Shown here piece by piece: positions 15,317 through 22,693 of a stretch of DNA of 29,070 bases. Location of the stretch: positions 1 to 29,070 of the forward strand of contig DCUI01000336.1 of the NCBI GenBank assembly GCA_002327785.1, in the 5' to 3' direction. The stretch's first letter is position 1; every line of letters begins with the position of its first letter. Both the position numbers and the translations under genes were made by a program. The stretch is from Phycisphaerales bacterium UBA2218 (lineage in GTDB: Bacteria; Planctomycetota; Phycisphaerae; Sedimentisphaerales; Anaerobacaceae). The notes beneath the pieces are model-generated. The model ran no database searches, was not told the origin of the DNA, and was given only the letters and a program-made list of their open reading frames with translations.

Positions 15317-15853
15317 TCAGAATCGAAACAGCAATCCCACGTTGACGCCCAGACCGTCCACGTTTGCGTCGCCGAGGTCCCGCAGTTCGTCTTTCGCGCT
15401 GTCGATATCGGCTTCCAGGAACAGCCAGCGGGCCTCGACCAGCACGGAAACACGGTGCAGGCCGATCTCCAGACCCACGACCGGGAAGAACCCGACCGCG
15501 TCGTCGAGGTCCACCTCATCGCCGTCGAAGAGATAGTAGCCCACTCCCGCGCCGGCGTAGGCGACGATTCGCTCGCCGATGGCCGAAAAATTCACCAGCC
15601 CGGTCACCTCCAGCGGGTACATGTCCACGTCCGTATCGCTGAAGCGAATGTAGCTGGCGCGGGCATCCACGCTTACCAGGTCGATCGGGTTGATCTCCAG
15701 CTTGGCGCCGCCGCCGTAGCCTTCGCCGAGATCGTCGGAATCCAGGGATGATCCGAACACGCCGAACTCCACTCCGGACCCGTGAGAGCAACCCGCGAGG
15801 AAGACGGATGCAGCCGCGAGCAACGCCAATCCAATCCATTCTCTATGGTCCAT
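15317..15853 (-). CDS. Outer-membrane beta-barrel lipoprotein
   Basis: The protein has 178 aa. The ATG at 15853 is preceded by AAGGAG seven bases upstream; the longer frame to 15880 lacks this. The N-terminus MDHREWIGLALLAAASVFLAGC is a lipoprotein signal peptide with lipobox LAGC (lipidated C22). The mature part alternates short turns with amphipathic strands (GGAKLEINPIDLVSVDARASY, GLVNFSAIGERIVAYAGAGVGYYLF, GLEIGLHRVSVLVEARWLFLEA) and ends GLGVNVGLLFRF, an aromatic C-terminal strand as in 8-stranded OmpA/OmpW-like barrels. The protein is therefore likely in the outer membrane with a lipidated N-terminus, which is unusual for a barrel. A promoter lies just upstream. The exact function is unknown. 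Confidence 0.75.
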   Translation of the reverse strand: MDHREWIGLALLAAASVFLAGCSHGSGVEFGVFGSSLDSDDLGEGYGGGAKLEINPIDLVSVDARASYIRFSDTDVDMYPLEVTGLVNFSAIGERIVAYAGAGVGYYLFDGDEVDLDDAVGFFPVVGLEIGLHRVSVLVEARWLFLEADIDSAKDELRDLGDANVDGLGVNVGLLFRF

Positions 15854-15909
15854 ACGCCACTCCTTTGTCTTGAGATTCATCTTGTCGGGCAGCGAGGCAA
15901 TCCACGCAC

Positions 15910-15938
15910 AGGGTATCTACCCGGCGGGTGTCCTGCAA
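15910..15938 (-). promoter_or_regulatory. Promoter of the barrel lipoprotein gene
   Basis: On the minus strand TTGCAG (15938-15933), a 17-bp spacer and TACCCT (15915-15910). It lies 57 bp upstream of the ATG at 15853. Confidence 0.45.
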
Positions 15939-16001
15939 TCGGCAAAATCCCCGCTGGGGCAACATTCATTCTGGAACCACTTTTCAAAAGGAGACAACAC
16001 C

Positions 16002-16460
16002 ATGTCCGAATCGAAGAAGCTCACGAAACGACAGTCCGCCGTCATCGATGATCTGTTCGCGGGAGAATTGGAGGAACAGGCCATCCTCAAGAAGCATCAT
16101 GTACGACGGTACGAGTACGAACGGTGGCTCGCCGACGGGCGATTCGCGGCACAACTCGAGTTGCGGATCGTGCACGGGCATCGCCAGGGCCGGATAACCC
16201 TGGCGCGATACGCCGCCACGGCGGCGGTCAAACTGGTCGAGCTGGCCGCCTCGGGGAAAGGAGAGACCGCGCGCAAGGCATGCCTCGATATCATTGCCCC
16301 GCTTGCCCCGGCCGACCAGAATTCGCGAGCCGACGGCGGCTCGGACGAAACCCCGGTGGTCCCCTCGCCCGGCGGGCTGACCCCGGAATTGGCCGGTCGC
16401 CTCCTGGCGGCTCTGGCCCAGGAAAGACAGAGTCAGGAAACAGACGGCAGCAGGTCGTAG
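16002..16460 (+). CDS. Helix-turn-helix / terminase-small-subunit-like protein
   Basis: The protein has 152 aa. The ATG at 16002 follows AAAAGGAG; the frame is open further upstream, but without a ribosome binding site. Residues 1-60 look like a helix-turn-helix: KKLTKRQSAVIDDLFAG, then LEEQAILKKHHVRRYEYERWL. Residues 60-105 are helical (TLARYAATAAVKLVELAASG, ETARKACLDII). This architecture resembles phage terminase small-subunit-like HTH proteins, which turn up as lone genes in planctomycete genomes. The C-terminal 45 residues are low-complexity and Gln/Pro/Ser-rich, with a short helix (LTPELAGRLLAALAQERQ). No large terminase or other phage packaging gene is adjacent. A DNA-binding role is likely but unproven. 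Confidence 0.65.
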   Translation: MSESKKLTKRQSAVIDDLFAGELEEQAILKKHHVRRYEYERWLADGRFAAQLELRIVHGHRQGRITLARYAATAAVKLVELAASGKGETARKACLDIIAPLAPADQNSRADGGSDETPVVPSPGGLTPELAGRLLAALAQERQSQETDGSRS

Positions 16461-16470
16461 GGGGCCGGAA

Positions 16471-16543
16471 GGAGTTTCAAGTGTGAAGTTTCAAGTGGGG
16501 AGAGCCCGGCCTTGCGTCTTCACACTTCAACTTGGAAACTTCC
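16471..16543. repeat. Imperfect inverted repeat after the HTH gene
   Basis: GGAGTTTCAAGTGTGAAG on the left (16471-16488) faces CTTCACACTTCAACTTGGAAACTTCC on the right (16518-16543), with GTGTGAAG/CTTCACAC perfectly paired. It starts 10 bp after the stop and may act as a terminator or be a dispersed repeat; no T-tract follows. The remaining bases to 16814 hold only a possible promoter and an untranslated leader. Confidence 0.45.
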
Positions 16544-16610
16544 CCAGAACCGCCTTACGGCGTCGTTACGAACGGGCTGCCATTTTGTCGCCGGTTTTTG
16601 CCGTCACGTT

Positions 16611-16639
16611 TTGTGTTCTGGCCACACCTTTCTTATAGG
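16611..16639 (+). promoter_or_regulatory. Possible promoter of the exported tail-tube-like gene
   Basis: TTGTGT (16611-16616), 17-bp spacer, TATAGG (16634-16639). It would give a leader of about 170 nt before the ATG at 16815, in which I see no convincing gene. Confidence 0.3.
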
Positions 16640-16814
16640 TGCGAGCGACGTAGACGGAGAGCGTCCGTGCCTATGAATGGTCCTCGCAGGAGAACGCATC
16701 GCGAAAGGAGGTAACGCGGAGGATGCGTCTTCAACGACAGCGTGGCAAATCGTGTGTGTTTCACGGTTTGGGAACGTCAATTCAATGGAATCCCTTTGGA
16801 AGCGGAGGTGCATC

Positions 16815-17429
16815 ATGAACCGCAGGTACTATTGGCTTGTCTTGTTTGCAGGCGGTGCGGCATTGACGGCGTTGGCCCTTGTCGGCGACGGCCGGCTCTG
16901 GGGCCAGCCGGCCCAGGCCCCATCGATCTCGATCAACTCGGAATCGTTCGTCTATCGGCTCGAGCTCCAGGGCCAGCCGGTGGGCGAGTACACCGAATGC
17001 TCGGGACTGGGCTCGCATCACGAGATCGAAGAGCAGGTGGTCATCACGGCCGCCGGGGCCGTCGTCATGGAGAGCACGCCGGGAGTGCTCCGATGGCACA
17101 AGATCATTCTCAGGCGAACCACGCCGAGCGATGCCGCGATCTGGCAGTGGCGCCAGATCATGGAGGATAAGGGCCTCGCCTCCTCGTTGCGCGACGGTCG
17201 CATCAGCCTGTACGGGGCAGGTTCGTCCACGCCTCTCGCCCAGTGGACCTTCACCCAGGGCTGGCCTGCTTCCCTGGTCTTCGACGGATCGCAGGAGGAA
17301 CTCGTGATCGTGCACGAGGGTCTGGATCGCGTGGGAGCCGGCAGCACATCGACAGCCACGAGGACGAGCCGTGCGACGCTGATCAGGCCCATAGGCCCCC
17401 CGGATCGTTCGGAGCCTGTGTCGTCCTGA
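16815..17429 (+). CDS. T4 gp19-like tail tube domain protein with a signal peptide
   Basis: The protein has 204 aa. GGAGGTGCATC directly before the ATG at 16815 sets the start. Residues 1-34 are a signal peptide (MNRRYYWLVLFAGGAALTAL.., cleavage near PAQA). Residues about 42-170 match the phage tail-tube / contractile-injection-tube fold (T4 gp19, PF06841): FVYRLELQGQPVGEYTECSGLG, EIEEQ, LRWHKIILRRTTPSDAAIWQW, a short helix, SLYGAG..PLAQWTFTQGWPASLVFDG, then EELVIVHEGLDRV. The tail after 175 is Ser/Thr/Arg-rich and disordered. Tube proteins are normally cytoplasmic and encoded beside sheath and baseplate genes; none is present here. This is therefore an orphan, apparently exported tube-like protein. 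It could be a domesticated structural protein or an outer-surface assembly subunit. Confidence 0.75.
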   Translation: MNRRYYWLVLFAGGAALTALALVGDGRLWGQPAQAPSISINSESFVYRLELQGQPVGEYTECSGLGSHHEIEEQVVITAAGAVVMESTPGVLRWHKIILRRTTPSDAAIWQWRQIMEDKGLASSLRDGRISLYGAGSSTPLAQWTFTQGWPASLVFDGSQEELVIVHEGLDRVGAGSTSTATRTSRATLIRPIGPPDRSEPVSS

Positions 17430-17491
17430 ATCACGACGAGTATGGGCGTCAATCAGAATCCGTGGGCGGTATTGTAGTTCGGCATGATGTG

Positions 17492-17555
17492 GCGAGGGCA
17501 TCTTGCCCTCGCTCTTGTCTTTCGCACTGCAACGCAAGCAAGGGCGGGACGCCCT
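17492..17555 (+). repeat. REP-like palindrome pair in the 17.5-kb intergenic region
   Basis: GCGAGGGCA-TCT-TGCCCTCGC (17492-17512, perfect 9-bp stem) and AGGGCG-GGA-CGCCCT (17541-17555). Both are the same units found in frame inside the FAD oxidoreductase gene. The region 17430-17991 holds no gene, only these repeats, two further repeats and a promoter. Confidence 0.75.
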
Positions 17556-17599
17556 CGCCACGAACCACGCCATCCGCCGGATCGGCGTGGCCCGTGTAG

Positions 17600-17616
17600 G
17601 GTGCGTACCACGCACC
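17600..17616 (+). repeat. GGTGCGT hairpin repeat
   Basis: GGTGCGT (17600-17606), loop ACC, ACGCACC (17610-17616), preceded by GTAG. It has the same 3-nt-loop geometry as the nearby REP-like elements but a different stem, and resembles widespread GTAGGGTG-type bacterial repeats. Confidence 0.5.
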
Positions 17617-17637
17617 ATCATTGCTGTTGAGTGGGTT

Positions 17638-17663
17638 CCTTTCTCTGTGCCTCCGTGGTGGAC
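17638..17663 (-). repeat. CACAGAG-type repeat, solo copy
   Basis: CCTTTCTCTGTGCCTCCGTG followed by GTGGAC. This is a fourth copy of the family that borders the GxxExxY cassette, here without an adjacent gene. Confidence 0.55.
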
Positions 17664-17918
17664 CTGTTTGCCCCGCTTTACGCATTTTCCCCTTGCCCGC
17701 TCTGCCTGTCCCCGCCATAATACTCTCAGGAAGATGCCCCGGATCGACCCGCGACGAACGAGTTGGAGCCCGAAGCAGACTCTATGGATGTGGAAAGATC
17801 GAAATGAGTACAATGGGTGCAGGAGTTGGAGAACCCAGTAGAAGCGCCGGCGGGACAACGAAATGGGTATGCTGTACCCGGAATCACCGGAATACCGTCA
17901 CCACCGCGAACTGTTGTG

Positions 17919-17947
17919 TTGCACTCCGCTTGCTGATGCACCATAAT
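17919..17947 (+). promoter_or_regulatory. Sigma70-type promoter of the Gfo/Idh/MocA gene
   Basis: TTGCAC (17919-17924), 17-bp spacer, CATAAT (17942-17947). Transcription would start near 17954, about 38 bases before the GTG start. Confidence 0.6.
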
Positions 17948-17991
17948 CTGTGCAGTAGTCATTGTATTTAGCGCACAATAAGGAACCGCCA

Positions 17992-19308
17992 GTGGATGGA
18001 CGCAGGACAACACGCCGGGCTTTCTTGCGAGGGGTGGTGGGTACGGCGATTCTTCCCCATATTGTTCCCTCATCTGCGCTCGGCGGCGCGCAGCAGGTCG
18101 CCCCAAGCGAACGTATCACGCTCGGACTGATCGGCACGGGCAACATCAACAGCCAGCACCGGGACGTTTTTCTGGCCGAAAAGGATACGCGTATCGTTGC
18201 AGTCTGCGACCCGGTAGTGAGTCGCCGTCAGGCATTTTGCGATCGCATCAACCATGCGTATGGAGGGCGTGTCTGCGTCGACTACGACGACTTCCGCGGT
18301 CTGCTGGCCCGTCAGGACCTGGATGCGGTCTGTATCGGGACGCCGGACCACTGGCATGCGATCCTGGCAGTCGCAGCGATGCAGGCCGGCAAGGACGTGT
18401 ATGTGGAAAAGCCCCTCACACGTACCGTGGCCGAGGGCCGCCGTGTGGTCGAGGCCGCTGTGACGTATGGGCGGGTGCTTCAGACGGGTCTGCAACGCCG
18501 GTCCATGGGGGCATATCGCCACGCCTGTGAGCTGGTTCGCAACGGCCGGATTGGGCAACTGACGCAGGTGGAAGTCGGCATCATCGGCGTCAACCCGGGC
18601 GTGCAGGTGGGCCGGGACTTCCCTGTGACTGGCGTGCCGGAGGGCTTCGACTATGACCTGTGGCTGGGGCCTGCGCCGGCGGCTCCGTTCTGTCCGCAGC
18701 GTGTCGCTCGCGGCAATGAGGTGTGCTACTGGTACTACGTTGACGACTACACGGCGGGTTTTATCAGCGGCAACGGCGTGCACTTCGTGGACATCGCCCA
18801 GTGGGGCATCGGCGACCACGTCAGACCCGTGCGCGTGCACGCGCACTTGGCGACCATCCCCACCGAGGGGCTGGTTGACACACCCATTGCCTGGCGGTCG
18901 GAGGTCGTCTATGAGAACGGCGTGAAGATGAGCTACAGCAGCGAGGGCAACCCGCATCCCGACGGTGTCCGTTTTGTCGGAACAGAAGGGTGGATTCACG
19001 TCACCGGCGGCGGGACCCTGACTGCCGATCCTGCGGATGTGTTGAAGTCGGTGATCGGTCCCGGCGAGGTTCATTTGCACGCCGGCCCGGAGCACCATCG
19101 CAACTTCCTGGACTGCGTCAAGACACGCCAGGTGGCAGCGGCTTGTGTCCAGGTCGGACATCATGCCACGACTACATGCAATCTGGCCGAGATCTCCGCT
19201 CGACTGGGCCGCAGGGTCAAATGGGATGCCGGGGGGCAACGCTTTGTCGATGACGACGAAGCCAACCGAATGCTAAAGCGGGCCATGCGTTCACCCTGGC
19301 GGATCTGA
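17992..19308 (+). CDS. Tat-exported Gfo/Idh/MocA family oxidoreductase
   Basis: The protein has 438 aa. The GTG at 17992 has AAGGA seven bases upstream; a TTG at 17962 has no such site. Residues 1-36 form a Tat signal (RRAFLR at about 8-13, then a weakly hydrophobic stretch), so the protein is probably exported folded with its cofactor. The Rossmann nucleotide-binding motif is GLIGTGNI (45-52). DAVCIGTPDHWHAILAVAAMQAGKDVYVEKPL carries the family EKP signature (E139-K140-P141), where the Lys is catalytic in characterised members. The C-terminal alpha/beta domain contains SGNGVHFVDIAQWG, with the expected His. It is likely an NAD(P)-dependent sugar or inositol dehydrogenase-like enzyme; the substrate cannot be told. 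Many paralogs with Tat signals occur in planctomycetes. It appears monocistronic. Confidence 0.9.
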   Translation: MDGRRTTRRAFLRGVVGTAILPHIVPSSALGGAQQVAPSERITLGLIGTGNINSQHRDVFLAEKDTRIVAVCDPVVSRRQAFCDRINHAYGGRVCVDYDDFRGLLARQDLDAVCIGTPDHWHAILAVAAMQAGKDVYVEKPLTRTVAEGRRVVEAAVTYGRVLQTGLQRRSMGAYRHACELVRNGRIGQLTQVEVGIIGVNPGVQVGRDFPVTGVPEGFDYDLWLGPAPAAPFCPQRVARGNEVCYWYYVDDYTAGFISGNGVHFVDIAQWGIGDHVRPVRVHAHLATIPTEGLVDTPIAWRSEVVYENGVKMSYSSEGNPHPDGVRFVGTEGWIHVTGGGTLTADPADVLKSVIGPGEVHLHAGPEHHRNFLDCVKTRQVAAACVQVGHHATTTCNLAEISARLGRRVKWDAGGQRFVDDDEANRMLKRAMRSPWRI

Positions 19309-19343
19309 TGTCTGTCACGAGGAAACGCGTGGGTTGAGAAACA

Positions 19344-19369
19344 CCCAGACGCACTGCATCGCGTCTGGG
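19344..19369 (+). terminator. Stem-loop downstream of the Gfo/Idh/MocA gene
   Basis: CCCAGACGC (19344-19352), 8-nt loop, GCGTCTGGG (19361-19369): a perfect 9-bp stem 36 bp after the stop. No T-run follows, so it may be a Rho-assisted terminator, an mRNA-stabilising hairpin or a dispersed repeat. Confidence 0.4.
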
Positions 19370-19426
19370 AACCCGAACCCACCCTACATGGTCAAATCCA
19401 CGAGAGAAGCACGAAACTCGAAGCAC

Positions 19427-19538
19427 GAAATCCGAAACAAGTTCAAAGCACAAAACCTCAATGACCGAAACGCTGCCGCCCGTCGGACAGCCCGTTTGGG
19501 ATTTTGGATCTTGGCGATTCGTGCTTGTTTCGGATTTC
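19427..19538. repeat. Inverted repeat pair, 15 nt perfect
   Basis: GAAATCCGAAACAAG (19427-19441) is the exact reverse complement of CTTGTTTCGGATTTC (19524-19538). Related GAAGCACGAAA-like words lie around the left arm. It lies between convergent genes and probably belongs to a dispersed repeat family. The rest of 19309-19612 holds no gene that I can support. Confidence 0.5.
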
Positions 19539-19612
19539 CGGAACGGTGCCGGGCAACTGGCATCCGCTTGCGGCGGAGTTTTCGGGTTTCGAATTTCGGA
19601 TTTGACGCGGCG

Positions 19613-20653
19613 TCACATGACGCGGTCCACAATGTATCGGGCGCCGAGGAAGATGTCCACGGCCAGGGCGGCGCAGAGGATCGCCCAACGGAGCCAGTGG
19701 AGGCGGAGCTTCTGGCGCGCGATGAGAAAGATGATGGCGGTTGCGAGGGCGCCGAGAATGTAAACCTTTGCGGCTTCGACGAAGAGACGGGCGTAACCGT
19801 CGCCGAGGCCGAGGATGATCTGGAAGCACTTGGCCGCCAGGAGCAGGGCGACAATCGCCAGCACGCCGAGCGTGATGACTGCGGCTAAGATCCACTTGCG
19901 GTCGGCGAAGCCCGCTTCGATCAGGCCGTGAAGCCCGATGCCGCCGACGACCGCACACCAGAGCATCGAAATGCTCAGCCACAGGATGGGGCTGACGCCC
20001 AGCCGGGCGAGCTGGTCGGCACTGAGGAAGGACTTGCAGAACGCCAGGACGAAGCCGGCCAGCAGGAGGACGAAGATGCTGTACCGGCGGGCCTTCCACA
20101 TCATCGCCAGGCCCAGGACCAGTGCGGCCATCGGGACATGGTAGAGTCCCAGCAGGGCGGTACTCCGGCTGATCAACGCCAGCGGGGCGGCGAAACCGAC
20201 CAAGTCCGTCGGGCGAACGTCCACGTGAAGCGGGGCGGCGAACAACCTCTGTCCGGCCGACAGGTGCGAGAACAGGACGATCGCGGCAAAGGGCACGACC
20301 AGCAGCGGCAATCCCATCGCCTTGCCCAACTTCTTCTCGATGACCGTAGCGGGGACAAACAGCCACGGGACGCACGCGGCCAGCGAGCCCGCACTGGGAT
20401 GGACCCTGGCCAGCCCCAGAAGGAAGGGGCCGAAGCCATAGAGCAGTCCGGCCAGGAGCGAGCCGGTGAATCCGGGCACCCATCGCCGGCTCAGGACATA
20501 GCCGCCGGTCGCGGCGATGCAGGCATTCAAAGGCAGGAGCCATTGCCATCCCGCGAATGCTCCGAATCGCGGCTGGTACAAGTACACTGCGAAGGCGACA
20601 TACATTACGGCTGCGGCGACGTGCCGCGTCATGTTACGTGAGTTCTGAGTCAT
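19613..20653 (-). CDS. Polytopic inner-membrane protein of unknown function
   Basis: The protein has 346 aa with about ten hydrophobic segments, for example HVAAAVMYVAFAVYLYQP, GLPLLVVPFAAIVLFSHL, YSIFVLLLAGFVLAFCKSFL, WILAAVITLGVLAIVALLL and ALATAIIFLIARQ. The C-terminus ends IFLGARYIVDRVM. The layout, a long loop after the sixth helix and hydrophobic pairs separated by short Arg-containing loops, recalls bacterial YfhO-like or glycosyltransferase-type membrane proteins, but no catalytic motif is seen. The start is uncertain: ATG 20653 has only AGG directly before it, and ATG 20632 is an alternative. TATACT lies about 10 bases upstream of 20653 and could be a -10 box giving a nearly leaderless transcript. 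Confidence 0.7.
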   Translation of the reverse strand: MTQNSRNMTRHVAAAVMYVAFAVYLYQPRFGAFAGWQWLLPLNACIAATGGYVLSRRWVPGFTGSLLAGLLYGFGPFLLGLARVHPSAGSLAACVPWLFVPATVIEKKLGKAMGLPLLVVPFAAIVLFSHLSAGQRLFAAPLHVDVRPTDLVGFAAPLALISRSTALLGLYHVPMAALVLGLAMMWKARRYSIFVLLLAGFVLAFCKSFLSADQLARLGVSPILWLSISMLWCAVVGGIGLHGLIEAGFADRKWILAAVITLGVLAIVALLLAAKCFQIILGLGDGYARLFVEAAKVYILGALATAIIFLIARQKLRLHWLRWAILCAALAVDIFLGARYIVDRVM

Positions 20654-20802
20654 CCTGGATAGTATAACGAAAGATGGGGACAGCATCACGCGATATGACA
20701 AGCCGCGGGATCACAAACAGTTTGCGGCTGCGACCTCATCATCCGCTTCATGCGACGAAAGAGAGATTGCAGCGGAAAAACCGCGAGAGCCGGCACGACG
20801 GG

Positions 20803-21087
20803 TCACGAGAAAATCTCCCGCTCGACCTGGCCGAGGTAGAACCGGCCGTCGTTGCGCATGAAGTTCAGAATGGCGTCGAGCTGCTGCTCCACGAAGACCC
20901 GCTCGTTCGAGACGACCGCCAGGCCGAGGACCGCGCTGGTTTTGCTGTCCTGGTGCTCGACCTCGGAAACCGAGACGTTGAACCGGCTCTGCAGCCGGCC
21001 GATCACGCTCTTGACGATGTGCCGCTTGTCCTTGAGCGAGCTGATGCCCTGCATGTACATCGTGGCGGTCACGACACCGACAAGCAT
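20803..21087 (-). CDS. DUF503 family protein (YlxP-like)
   Basis: The protein has 94 aa. The ATG at 21087 has AGGAG eight bases upstream; in-frame codons upstream to 21102 lack support. It matches DUF503 across its whole length: MLVGVVTATMYMQGISSLKDKRHIVKSVIGRL, FNVSVSEVEHQD, then AVLGLAVVSNERVFVEQQLDAILNF. The family adopts a small alpha/beta ferredoxin-like fold. In Firmicutes the ylxP gene sits in the nusA-infB-rbfA cluster and is suspected of an RNA or ribosome role. Here no such genes are adjacent. It is cytoplasmic with unproven function, and the family call is firm. Confidence 0.88.
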   Translation of the reverse strand: MLVGVVTATMYMQGISSLKDKRHIVKSVIGRLQSRFNVSVSEVEHQDSKTSAVLGLAVVSNERVFVEQQLDAILNFMRNDGRFYLGQVEREIFS

Positions 21088-21371
21088 CGATCTTCTCCTC
21101 ATCTTTCTTCACCGCGGCGCTCTGCGACCTCGGCGGCTGGAATCCACCTCTGAATCCCCTTCTCTGCGAGAGAATACCCGGACCGCCGGAATGGGTCAAT
21201 CCTCAGCCGATCACGACCTCCGGCCCGCAATACACCGCCGTGTATGACGTGCAGCACGTGATGAGTGGAAATCGGGGGAGGGGCGGTGGCACGCTGGGAG
21301 GGGGCATCTGGGCCCGCTCGCCTGTGTCTTTTCTATGTCGCGATTCGCTTCGCGAAGGGTGGCAGTCGAGC

Positions 21372-22226
21372 TCAGCGGCTGCCGTCCGCGCCGACGCGGA
21401 GGCTATGCTCAACCAGAGACTCCATCTGCGCCTCGGCGGGATACTCGAACTCGATCTGTGATACGCACTCCCACGCGGCTTCCGGGGGCCAACTGCGGAA
21501 CAGAGAGAACCTCTGGGGCAGCCTCGTGAGTCGGTCGATCACGACTTCATATTTGACTGCGTAGTCGCGGCCGCTGCCGGTTCGATCCGTTTGTGTGAGC
21601 TCGTAGACCTCTTGAGTCCCATGGCCTGAGGCGCGAACCCACCTGGCGTCGGAGGGGACGTCGGTCAACATGGGGCTCGGGCAACGATCGGCCATTCTCC
21701 GGACGCCGGCGTACTCCAGCTCGCTGAGCGGGCCGCACTCCATCATTTCCGACGACAGGTCGATCCATCTCTTTTGCCTTGCGGCAAGGTCGTAGACGAT
21801 ATGCTCCCGGCCCCGGATCATGGCCAGGAAATTCAGCTCGCGCGAGATCCACAACTCGTAGGTGATCTCGCCCGTATCCGGATACAGCGCGGTGACATGG
21901 ACGTTGTTCGTCCGTCCGTATGCAGCAACAATCTCACCGAGGGTGGTTCCGGATTCGCCGTGCGTGGAGAGAAGATAAACGACCAAGGCAGTCGTCGCCG
22001 CGGCGACGAACGCGTTTTTGGCGATCCGCGCGGCGCGAGAGCCGAAGGCCATGCACTTGGCAGCGGCCCGGACTCGCCCATACAAGCGGCGGAGATAGGG
22101 GAGCTGCCTCTCGGCCGCGTCATGTCCCCTCTCGGATTGCTCCTTGTTCTCGCAACTGTGCATCCACAAATCGTGAGATCGCCGTGACGCCGTTTCGTAC
22201 AACTCACTCCGGACCGAGCCACACAT
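21372..22226 (-). CDS. Single-pass membrane protein with an extracytoplasmic LolA/MucB-like beta domain
   Basis: The protein has 284 aa. The ATG at 22226 has GGGAGG about eight bases upstream; the frame is open to 22505, but the added residues look non-coding. Residues 1-70 are cytoplasmic, with Cys/His (C2, H18, H23, C25) loosely recalling a zinc-binding anti-sigma module. Residues 71-88 (NAFVAAATTALVVYLLST) form one transmembrane helix. Residues about 90-284 are beta-rich with paired strands (VHVTALYPDTGEITYELWIS, REHIVYDLAARQKRWIDLSS, YAVKYEVVIDRLTRLPQRFSLF), as in LolA/RseB-like half-barrels. Planctomycetes often carry such proteins with an ECF sigma gene upstream, but none is next to this one. 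An anti-sigma or envelope-sensing role is inference. Confidence 0.65.
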   Translation of the reverse strand: MCGSVRSELYETASRRSHDLWMHSCENKEQSERGHDAAERQLPYLRRLYGRVRAAAKCMAFGSRAARIAKNAFVAAATTALVVYLLSTHGESGTTLGEIVAAYGRTNNVHVTALYPDTGEITYELWISRELNFLAMIRGREHIVYDLAARQKRWIDLSSEMMECGPLSELEYAGVRRMADRCPSPMLTDVPSDARWVRASGHGTQEVYELTQTDRTGSGRDYAVKYEVVIDRLTRLPQRFSLFRSWPPEAAWECVSQIEFEYPAEAQMESLVEHSLRVGADGSR

Positions 22227-22693
22227 AGTTCTCCCTCCCTTCAGCACCAAATCCTCCACCACTCCTTTTGTAGCGTGGGCGGGCGCAACACCGGTTTCCA
22301 CGACATTCCCGGCCGTCGTGAGAATACCGCCACTACACGTATGCGTCCGTACGCGAACCCACGCTTGCCTCTTCAGTCTGCGGTGCATCCCGGCCGTGAC
22401 GGCAGACGTCACACCCGGCGCCTCGCGGCAGCGGATAGCCAACGCCGATCCATCAGGTGTCGGTACGCGCATCCCGCAGGGCGCGCCGGGAAAAATCCAG
22501 GTCACACAACGCTCAAGTACAACCTGCCCCTCGGAAGTTGCTCGCGGTCTGTCAATTACTGGGGGCGAGGATAGTCTATCGGCCCGCCAACGAGGCAGTC
22601 AAGCCCAAACGTCGCGAATCTCAAAAAAATTCTCGCGGTCCTCTTCCGGGTCTGCGCGGGGCGGAGTATCCCGGTTCTCCGACGCCCGGGCGG
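22227..22693. other. Intergenic region without recognisable gene
   Basis: This stretch of about 470 bp lies between the 284-aa membrane protein start and the C69-M19 stop. It has an open minus-strand frame continuing upstream from 22226, but without a ribosome binding site or coding-like composition. I find no convincing promoter, RNA gene or repeat. It may contain the 5' leader of the membrane protein gene. Confidence 0.4.

Noticed and set aside
16674..16715. 13-codon ORF in the leader of the tail-tube gene
   Set aside because: It is Arg-rich with no clear ribosome binding site; too short and too ordinary to support.
20765..20790. GCGG-AAAAA-CCGC as a terminator after the DUF503 gene
   Set aside because: The stem is only 4 bp and no T-tract follows; not enough to call.
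22227..22505. N-terminal extension of the 284-aa membrane protein to 22505
   Set aside because: The extra 93 residues look non-coding, while a GGGAGG site and sensible cytoplasmic segment begin at 22226.
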